From NCBI GenBank assembly GCA_964477085.1, contig CAYZDF010000122.1, forward strand, positions 1 through 5,396: a stretch of 5,396 nt of DNA. The letters are read 5' to 3'. The stretch's first letter is position 1, and the number at the start of each line of letters is the position of its first letter. Shown here in pieces: positions 1 to 5,396 of this stretch. Source of the stretch: Dichloromethanomonas sp964477085 (lineage in GTDB: Bacteria > Bacillota > Desulfitobacteriia > Desulfitobacteriales > Syntrophobotulaceae). The notes below the pieces were generated by a model that was not told the origin of the DNA, did not search any database, and worked only from the letters and a program-made list of their open reading frames with translations. The position numbers and the translations under genes were made by a program.

Positions 1-729
<729 letters not shown>

Positions 730-854
730 AATGAAAAAGTTTAAATATCTCTTTTGCTCACAGATAAATCACGTAACTTATTTGGTTTCCTGGAATTTGC
801 GCGTGTTTATTTTCAAAATACTTGCGTAAGTCTTCCTTGTTACCTTTTCAATAT

Positions 855-865
855 TTTCAAAGAAC
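855..865 (-). promoter_or_regulatory. boxA-like rRNA antitermination site
   Basis: On the minus strand this reads GTTCTTTGAAA, followed by ATATTGAAAAGG. It resembles the boxA core (E. coli TGCTCTTTAACA) and sits in the 16S leader about 125 nt before the mature 5' end, as expected for a NusB/NusE-dependent antitermination site. Just upstream on the minus strand are two copies of ATTTAGAA with an 11-nt period (plus-strand TTCTAAAT at 872-879 and 883-890). A short inverted repeat (AGAAC 861-865, GTTCT 882-886) could form a weak boxB-like hairpin. The boxA call rests on motif and position; the hairpin is speculative. Confidence 0.6.
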
Positions 866-1087
866 TCTTTATTCTAAATATGTTCTAAATCCAGTCTTGT
901 GTGCCTTAGAAAAAAATGATCCGTAAAAAATCCCTCAAAAAGCTCCCCTGTCGCAAACCTGCCTCTCTGCGAAGCAATCTTAAACAGCCCGGAAACTCAT
1001 CGGTTAATCAAACTTAAATCATTCCATCAGGTCAAAAAAACGCCCCGCTAAATTCCTGCTTTTGCTGCTCTCATCCAAACGGGCCGG

Positions 1088-1118
1088 CAAAGTTAGTAAC
1101 TGTTTTGATTCTGCCAAA
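1088..1118 (-). promoter_or_regulatory. putative rRNA promoter P3 (proximal)
   Basis: The minus strand carries TTTG (1115-1118), a 19-nt spacer, then TAACTTTG (1088-1095). This matches the Bacteroidota primary sigma consensus TTTG / TAnnTTTG. It is followed by a GC-rich stretch, GCCGGCCCG. A-tracts directly upstream of the -33 element (plus-strand T runs at 1121-1139) look like an UP element. The predicted start is near 1082-1084, about 354 nt before 16S. The -7 element is one base off the TATCTTTG of P1 and P2, so this is the least certain of the three. Confidence 0.5.
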
Positions 1119-1251
1119 AGTTTTTTGAAGTTTTTTTTCAAACCCCGAATCAACCCAGACAATATTCCAGCATCTAAAGCCGAAAACAAAAAACAATGTA
1201 CCAATGCCTGTCTTTCCAATTAAACCAAGAACGTATCGCATTTAGCGGCGG

Positions 1252-1284
1252 CAAAGATATCACTTCTTTTTCCGCTTTTCCAAA
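1252..1284 (-). promoter_or_regulatory. putative rRNA promoter P2 (middle)
   Basis: The minus strand carries TTTG (1281-1284), a 21-nt spacer, then TATCTTTG (1252-1259), followed by a GC-rich CCGCCGC discriminator-like stretch. Upstream, an A-rich tract (plus-strand T runs at about 1298-1313) resembles an UP element. The predicted start is near 1246-1248, about 518 nt upstream of 16S. The -7 octamer and following G/C-rich bases are nearly the same as in P1, which supports a dedicated rRNA promoter rather than a chance match. Confidence 0.65.
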
Positions 1285-1476
1285 CTTTATCGCAAACTTT
1301 TTTTAACCTTTTTGCAATACTGCTGGGTATCTTAACTTTAGACCCTAAACCAAAATAACAGAACAAAATATCATCTGAAATAATCCCGGCAAATAAAACC
1401 TAAAGCGCTAAAAACCAATCAAGTAAAGAACAAACCCATAACAAAACTACATCCAGAAGTCCCGTATTGGAGGCCG

Positions 1477-1507
1477 CAAAGATAGACCCATTTAATTCCT
1501 TTCCAAA
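1477..1507 (-). promoter_or_regulatory. putative rRNA promoter P1 (distal)
   Basis: The minus strand carries TTTG (1504-1507), a 19-nt spacer, then TATCTTTG (1477-1484), followed by CGGCCTCC. This is the best Bacteroidota-type promoter in the window. The predicted start is near 1471-1473, giving a leader of about 740 nt before 16S. The sequence from 1508 to 1657, back to the end of the ligase gene, is very A+T-rich and probably contributes UP-like contacts. It contains a further TATATTTG match (1544-1551), but the nearest -33 candidate there is only 15 nt away. No clear intrinsic terminator for the upstream ligase gene is visible in this stretch. Confidence 0.7.
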
Positions 1508-1657
1508 TCATAACACGTAAAGTTTGTGTTAACCTATATTAACCAAATATAAACCAACCTGAAAAACAAAAGGTTAAATGAAAAAAGATTTCTAAAATAA
1601 GTCAATACATACTCCGGATTATTTCTGTTCCATGAGTCGTCTCCGTAAAAAAAGCCT

Positions 1658-3718
1658 TTACTTTTCAATTAAAATGCGTGCATCGGCTGCCACAATCCGA
1701 TCTCCATTTCCAAACAAAGGATTAATATCCAGCTCACGAATTTCAACGGCAAACCGCAGCAACGTAGATAACCGAACTATGATTTCTGCGAATTTTCGCT
1801 GACTTACCCCTTTCTGGCCCCGATAGCCTTTTAAGAGCTTATAAGCTTTCAGGTTCTTAATCATCGAAGATGCCTCGCACATGGTCAAAGGAGCAAGACC
1901 GGAAGTAACATCTTTAAACACCTCAACATGTATCCCCCCCATACCACACAACACCACATGACCAAACTTATTCTCGTACTTGGCTCCGATGAAGAGTTCC
2001 AGTCCTGAAGCCATTTCCGCCATCAATACGCCGGTAGCACCCTCAATTTCACGCAGTCTTTGAAAATGGTATTTCACATTTTTCAGACCCCTAATGTTGA
2101 GAACAACTCCGTTTACGTCGGTTTTGTGTACCGGTCCAATCACCTTCATCACCAGAGGAAACCCCAGGCGGGAAGCAGCATCCACTGCCTCTTCCTCACT
2201 CTTCACCACCATTTCCTTCACACTGGGGATTCCAGCAGCATCAAATAACTGATGAATAACATCCGGCGGCTGAAACCCTTCAGAGGCCCCGTCAATAATC
2301 TTCCGAATCAGGGGGATATCGATATTCTCAAGAAAAATCTTCTCTGCTGACGGTGCCGGAGTGCCGGCCACTTTCGTTAGCGCACGCCCCAGCAACACTT
2401 CATCGGGAAAATTTACATTGCCTTTTGCCAAAAAATAGGCCAGGTCATCTTTAACATTGATAACAGAAGGTAGTATCGGGTAAATTGGTTTCTTGCAGCT
2501 ATGCATTTTTTGGTTCAGAAGCTGATACACATCACGAACCGGGAACAAGCCCGGACTGCCGTAAATTACAGCCATTCCGTCTACTTCGTTAAAGTCGTTT
2601 TCACACGCATCGATGATGGCACCCAACTGCTCGGCATTGCCCGTTGCCAAAAAATCAATCGGATTTTCCACCGATGACCCAGGAAAGAGCTTCTCTTTAA
2701 GGACTTCCTTGGCCGGAGAATTGGATATAGGCGGAATGCGCAGTCCTCCCGACTCAAGAGCATCAGTCAACATCACAGCGGGACCGCCTGCATGAGTAAT
2801 AATGGCCATCCGCTTCCCTTTTAATTCTTTGCACATAAAAACACAGGCAACCGTAGTCAGCTCTTCTCGTCCGTAACAGCGAACAATTCCTGCTTTCCTG
2901 AACAACGCCTCTACTGCTGCATCGGAATTAGCCAGCGCACCAGTATGAGAAAGTGCTGCACGACTGCCAGCATCGCTACTCCCGGCCTTAATGGCTGCAA
3001 TTTTACATCCCTTGCGAATTAGCGATGATGCATGTTTTAACAGCTTATCCGGGTCATGAATACTTTCTATATAAAGCAATTTTATTCGGGTACTGTGAAC
3101 GGGGTCAAAATGTTCATCGAGGTACTCCAATACATCTTCGACCCCGATTTGCGCAGAATTCCCTACCGAAAAAACGCTGGCAAAATGAAGCCCTTTGGGT
3201 ATTCCCGACTCCATTATAAAAACTGCGGTAGCTCCTGACCCCGAGATGAAGTCACATCCCTTGGGGTCGAGCGCTGGCACCGGGGTAGTAAATACACTGG
3301 CATGCCAGGGAGTTAGCACACCTATACAATTCGGTCCGATGAGACTTGCTCCTGCCTCGTTGACAATCTGCACAATCTCTTCTTCAAGTATTTCACCCTC
3401 GTCACTCTCTTCACTAAATCCTGCTGAGATGATTATAAACCCTTTGGTTCCTTTGGACTGTGCCAGTACCCTGACCGCATCTACACAAAATTTAGCAGGA
3501 ATAGCAAGTACCGCAAGTTCAACCTCCGGCAGAGCATTCGGCGAAGCATAGGCCTTCACTCCCTGCACCTCGGGCAATGATGGGTGCACCACATAAAGGT
3601 CTCCCTGAAAATGATTATCCAAAAGATTCTTGAGCAATTTACCCCCTGGCTTGGAAATATCATTTGACGCTCCGACTACAACAATACTGCGTGGGCGAAT
3701 CAATTCATGTCTTAACAT
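1658..3718 (-). CDS. ADP-forming acyl-CoA (acetate-CoA) ligase, fused alpha-beta, 686 aa
   Basis: Member of the NDP-forming acyl-CoA synthetase family (acetyl-CoA synthetase type, related to succinyl-CoA synthetase). Characterised members interconvert acyl-CoA, ADP and phosphate with acid, CoA and ATP in the cytoplasm, conserving energy. Domains in order: CoA-binding Rossmann domain, about 1-140 (VVVGAS at 13-18, IGPNCIGV at 127-134); succinyl-CoA-ligase-like domain, about 145-290, with the expected phosphohistidine His258 in SHTGALA; second ligase domain, about 300-450 (THAGGPAVM, ENPIDF); C-terminal ATP-grasp domain, about 480-686, with His531 in HKTDVNGV (the position of the second phosphohistidine), GMGGIHVEVFKDV and ELDINPL near the end. 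Length fits the fused alpha-beta form. There is no GNAT domain, so it is not a Pat-type protein acetyltransferase. Real substrate could be acetate or another short or branched acid. ATG at 3718 is the only sensible start; no Shine-Dalgarno is seen, as is usual in the phylum. Divergent from the Usp-like gene. Confidence 0.93.
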   Translation of the reverse strand: MLRHELIRPRSIVVVGASNDISKPGGKLLKNLLDNHFQGDLYVVHPSLPEVQGVKAYASPNALPEVELAVLAIPAKFCVDAVRVLAQSKGTKGFIIISAGFSEESDEGEILEEEIVQIVNEAGASLIGPNCIGVLTPWHASVFTTPVPALDPKGCDFISGSGATAVFIMESGIPKGLHFASVFSVGNSAQIGVEDVLEYLDEHFDPVHSTRIKLLYIESIHDPDKLLKHASSLIRKGCKIAAIKAGSSDAGSRAALSHTGALANSDAAVEALFRKAGIVRCYGREELTTVACVFMCKELKGKRMAIITHAGGPAVMLTDALESGGLRIPPISNSPAKEVLKEKLFPGSSVENPIDFLATGNAEQLGAIIDACENDFNEVDGMAVIYGSPGLFPVRDVYQLLNQKMHSCKKPIYPILPSVINVKDDLAYFLAKGNVNFPDEVLLGRALTKVAGTPAPSAEKIFLENIDIPLIRKIIDGASEGFQPPDVIHQLFDAAGIPSVKEMVVKSEEEAVDAASRLGFPLVMKVIGPVHKTDVNGVVLNIRGLKNVKYHFQRLREIEGATGVLMAEMASGLELFIGAKYENKFGHVVLCGMGGIHVEVFKDVTSGLAPLTMCEASSMIKNLKAYKLLKGYRGQKGVSQRKFAEIIVRLSTLLRFAVEIRELDINPLFGNGDRIVAADARILIEK

Positions 3719-3746
3719 GTTAGACGTTGGATTAAGGTTATTAAAG

Positions 3747-3754
3747 CAAATTTA
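3747..3754 (-). promoter_or_regulatory. possible -7 element for the ligase gene
   Basis: The minus strand reads TAAATTTG, matching TAnnTTTG, 28 bp upstream of the ligase ATG. It predicts a start near 3741-3743 and a leader of about 24 nt. The -33 partner is weak: the nearest TTG (plus-strand CAA at 3780-3782) is 25 nt away, longer than the usual 19-21. This could mean a weak or activator-dependent promoter, or a chance match. Confidence 0.4.
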
Positions 3755-3769
3755 AACCTTCTTGCGAAA

Positions 3770-3796
3770 CTTATCATAGCAATCAGTTTTGATGAG
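3770..3796. repeat. imperfect inverted repeat between divergent promoters
   Basis: CTTATCA (3770-3776) and TGATGAG (3790-3796) match as an inverted repeat in 6 of 7 positions, with a 13-bp spacer, so the arm centres are 20 bp apart (about two helical turns). The right arm overlaps the -33 element of the Usp-gene promoter. It could be an operator for a dimeric regulator, but arms this short can arise by chance. Confidence 0.25.
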
Positions 3797-3818
3797 AGTA
3801 AAGAATCCGGTAGATTTG
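3788..3818 (+). promoter_or_regulatory. predicted promoter of the Usp-like gene
   Basis: TTTG (3788-3791), a 19-nt spacer and TAGATTTG (3811-3818) match the Bacteroidota TTTG / TAnnTTTG consensus exactly, with the same 19-nt spacing as rRNA promoters P1 and P3. The predicted start near 3822-3824 leaves a very short leader of about 16 nt. An AGGA (3831-3834) lies four bases before the ATG and may act as a weak ribosome binding site. Confidence 0.7.
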
Positions 3819-3838
3819 AACCTTATTTACAGGAACGA

Positions 3839-4654
3839 ATGAATAACATTTCGGAACAAAAAATAGTTGTGCTTTGCGATGATGTTGACCAGCCTAATCA
3901 GGTAATTCTTCATGGGATACGAATGGCGTCCATATTAAATAAGGAACTCTGCCTGCTTTCGCTACTGCCTGGCCGACAAAAACAAAAAAAAAGTGCAGCT
4001 AGAGAAAAATTAAGCCTGATCATTCAAAACATCCGGAAACAAGCTCCTTCCCTCGTCTATTCAACCTTAGTACTCAGCGGTAGTCTGCTTCAGAATCTGG
4101 AAAAACTGGCCGACGACTTCAATGCCATTATGCTGGTTTTAAGCAAAGATCGGTTAAAGGAGAAGCTGAAAGCATTCCGGGAAAGTTACATCGCTTTCTT
4201 ATTTATCGACGGCGCTGAATACTCATCGTTGAACTATTCACACACATTGCTTCCTGTTGATTTCCGCAAAGAATGCAAAGACACAGCTCTGTGGGCATCG
4301 TATCTGGGCCGTTTTAACCAAACTCACATTGATGTGCTTTATGCCAGTGATCATTCACCTGAGAATATTGCCCAAGTCCAAAAAACAAATAGGTTCATTC
4401 AGCATTTTCTAAAAAAACTGCACGTGTCGCATCTGTTTATAAAAGGGCAATCATCGAGCTGGAAGATACAATTTGAAGCGCTAAGAATATGCCATGCCGG
4501 ACAAGCTGACTCGCTCGTTTTACTGGGGAGTAAGAACATTTCACCGCTTGACCTTCTGATTGGCCTTCCGGAACAGAAGATAATCCGCCAGGCATCCAAA
4601 ATTCCGGTTTTGTGCATCAACCCGCGCAGAGATATGCATGTGTTATGCGATTAA
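3839..4654 (+). CDS. tandem universal stress protein (UspA-like), 271 aa
   Basis: Cytoplasmic protein that appears to hold two Usp alpha/beta domains. Domain 1 spans about 7-123 (KIVVLCDDVDQPNQVILHGIRMA, then KELCLLSLL). Domain 2 spans about 134-261 (HTLLPVDFRKECKDTALWASYL, then HIDVLYA, ADSLVLLGS and the closing strand IPVLCINP). The opening beta-strand with following Asp, the helix and the terminal PVLCI strand are typical of UspA. The nucleotide-binding signature G-x2-G-x9-G-(S/T) is degraded: domain 2 keeps Gly230 and Gly242 but has LP where the Gly-Ser/Thr pair is expected, and domain 1 lacks the signature. It may therefore not bind ATP, or may act as an internal pseudo-dimer with a changed role. 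No signal peptide or membrane segment. ATG at 3839 follows an AGGA. Divergent from the ligase gene and convergent with the next gene; apparently monocistronic. Family assignment is from fold pattern; function is not known. Confidence 0.8.
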   Translation: MNNISEQKIVVLCDDVDQPNQVILHGIRMASILNKELCLLSLLPGRQKQKKSAAREKLSLIIQNIRKQAPSLVYSTLVLSGSLLQNLEKLADDFNAIMLVLSKDRLKEKLKAFRESYIAFLFIDGAEYSSLNYSHTLLPVDFRKECKDTALWASYLGRFNQTHIDVLYASDHSPENIAQVQKTNRFIQHFLKKLHVSHLFIKGQSSSWKIQFEALRICHAGQADSLVLLGSKNISPLDLLIGLPEQKIIRQASKIPVLCINPRRDMHVLCD

Positions 4655-4691
4655 TTAAAACGTTGCCGGATAAACACCAGGCGCCGGTTTT

Positions 4692-5396
4692 CTAATCAAC
4701 CGTCAGATCAAAGCGAAGGTGTCCATGTACGGGCCTGAAACTTCCGCTGGCTAAACCAATCACACACTCATAGGTTCCCGGCGTTAATGTGTCAGGCACT
4801 GCAAACTGAATGTTGTTCAGCATAGCAACATCACCAGGCTCAATCTGTATATTTCCCACTTCCAGCCTATCGACTTCTTTCCATCGCCGCTTCACTTTCA
4901 CGTAACATTTCAGTCTGGCTTTGAATTCCGGGTTTTCCTCCAGCCACACCGTGCGGTTATACGGATTTCGCATAAAAAGACGATCTACTGAAACAACTCC
5001 TTGCTGCACCGAAATCACCGATGAATCATTTAAAAACTCAAGCATATTATACGAGCGAAAGTTGTCAATCTCTTTCATGTACCATTTCTTCCGCTGGGTT
5101 TCCAGCACTCGATAGTCGCTTTCGAAATGCGAACTGTCGAGCGAAACATACAAGACTCGTTCTCCTTGCAGCCATTCCTCCAGTGGATAAATGTCGTATT
5201 GATTATGCCGGTATAATCCACCACACATCCCGTAAGTCGTATAAGGCTGATTGGCATAATAAGCGTACCGCGCTGCCTCCTGATAGGTGTCCTGCATTAC
5301 AACCGGCAATCCTCTTGCTTCTTGCTGAAGAAGCTTCATATACTTTTCCCACCCAAACATCCGTCGCCAAAACCGATACTCATCCATCATATCAGC
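4692..5396 (-). CDS. C-terminal part of probable GT39/ArnT-like membrane glycosyltransferase (partial)
   Basis: The reading frame is open to the right edge. Codons GCT GAT precede the ATG ATG at 5390-5385, so that methionine is probably internal and the gene's 5' part is missing. The visible 235 residues contain no transmembrane helix. The segment from FGWEKYMKLLQQEARGLPVV through YQEAARYAYYANQP to YRHNQYDIYPLEEWLQGERVLYVS resembles the soluble C-terminal domain that follows the membrane helices in Bacteroidota glycosyltransferase family 39 / ArnT-like (PMT_2) proteins, which move sugars from polyprenyl-phosphate donors outside the cytoplasmic membrane. The last roughly 90 residues (from about VSVDRLFM, ending HLRFDLTVD) look all-beta, like an Ig-type sandwich (GDVAMLNNIQFAVPDTLTPGTYECVIGL). 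Stop TAG at 4692-4694. Without the catalytic N-terminal DE motif in view this call rests on remembered family resemblance. An alternative is another secreted or membrane-attached protein with a similar tail. Confidence 0.6.
   Translation of the reverse strand, partial: ADMMDEYRFWRRMFGWEKYMKLLQQEARGLPVVMQDTYQEAARYAYYANQPYTTYGMCGGLYRHNQYDIYPLEEWLQGERVLYVSLDSSHFESDYRVLETQRKKWYMKEIDNFRSYNMLEFLNDSSVISVQQGVVSVDRLFMRNPYNRTVWLEENPEFKARLKCYVKVKRRWKEVDRLEVGNIQIEPGDVAMLNNIQFAVPDTLTPGTYECVIGLASGSFRPVHGHLRFDLTVD

Larger units (their letters stand above)
730..1472 (-). other. rRNA operon leader, long and A+T-rich, no protein gene
   Basis: This stretch lies between the most upstream predicted rRNA transcription start (about 1472) and the 16S 5' end, and is read on the minus strand. 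It is rich in A and T runs. It contains a boxA-like site (855-865) and two further promoter-like modules (P3 and P2). A 66-codon open frame at 1019-1219 starts with TTG, lies inside the leader and resembles no family I know, so I treat it as spurious. A weak dyad is present (TCGCA at 951-955, TGCGA at 968-972). The leader probably pairs with sequence beyond the 16S 3' end to form the RNase III processing stem, but that partner is outside the window. I see no tRNA, riboswitch or small ORF here that I can defend. Confidence 0.7.

Noticed and set aside
951..972. TCGCA/TGCGA dyad in the rRNA leader
   Set aside because: A 5-bp stem with a 12-nt loop and no U-run is too weak for a terminator or a defined RNA element.
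1009..1016. Minus-strand TAAGTTTG, a fourth -7-like match in the rRNA leader (others at 1442-1449 and 1544-1551)
   Set aside because: The -33 candidates are absent or only 15-16 nt away, and no GC-rich discriminator follows. About one such match is expected by chance in this length of A+T-rich DNA.
1019..1219. 66-codon minus-strand open frame with a Lys-rich middle
   Set aside because: It starts with TTG, has no family resemblance and spans promoter P3 inside the rRNA leader. The Lys-rich part simply reflects A-tracts of the UP-like element.
3195..3551. 118-codon plus-strand open frame
   Set aside because: It is antisense to the well-supported ligase gene, has a Ser/Thr/Ala-rich shadow composition and no recognisable domain.
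3713..3722. Perfect 10-bp palindrome TAACATGTTA over the ligase start codon
   Set aside because: It is short, has no partner site and is formed partly by the ATG itself; likely chance.
4655..4691. Possible bidirectional terminator between convergent genes (CCGG at 4666-4669 and 4684-4687, AAAAC 4657-4661 and GTTTT 4687-4691)
   Set aside because: The two possible stems are only 4-5 bp, have loops of 14 or more bases and compete with each other. Position is right for a terminator but the structure is too weak to annotate.

Overview
The window comes from a member of the Bacteroidota, most likely the order Bacteroidales/Marinilabiliales in the broad sense. Three things support this. The 16S rRNA fragment has Bacteroidota-like wording in its leader and 5' domain. 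The putative promoters follow the Bacteroidota -33/-7 pattern (TTTG, 19-21 bases, TAnnTTTG) rather than the E. coli type. The coding sequences have little Shine-Dalgarno signal. The family-level placement is inference and was not checked against a database.

Layout: positions 1-729 hold the 5' half of a 16S rRNA gene on the minus strand, cut by the left window edge. Positions 730-1657 hold no convincing protein gene. They form a long, A+T-rich rRNA operon leader with a boxA-like antitermination site near 860 and three tandem promoter-like modules whose -7 elements lie at 1088-1095, 1252-1259 and 1477-1484. Positions 1658-3718 encode, on the minus strand, a 686-residue fused ADP-forming acyl-CoA (acetate-CoA) ligase that is complete in all its domains. 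A 120-bp divergent spacer follows, with promoter-like elements for both directions. Positions 3839-4654 encode, on the plus strand, a tandem universal-stress-protein (UspA-like) protein with degenerate nucleotide-binding motifs. After a 37-bp convergent spacer, 4692-5396 carry the C-terminal part of a minus-strand gene that runs off the right edge. It resembles the soluble tail of Bacteroidota GT39/ArnT-like membrane glycosyltransferases.

How the genes may work together: the ADP-forming ligase and the Usp-like protein share a divergent control region. This suggests, but does not prove, joint control of acyl-CoA energy conservation and a stress or energy response. The ligase gene reads toward the rRNA operon and no clear intrinsic terminator separates them, so readthrough into the rRNA leader is possible. 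The window looks like ordinary chromosomal core sequence: I see no mobile element, CRISPR array or defence locus, and nothing that clearly qualifies as a new system. The most informative parts are the triple rRNA promoter array and the compact divergent promoter region.
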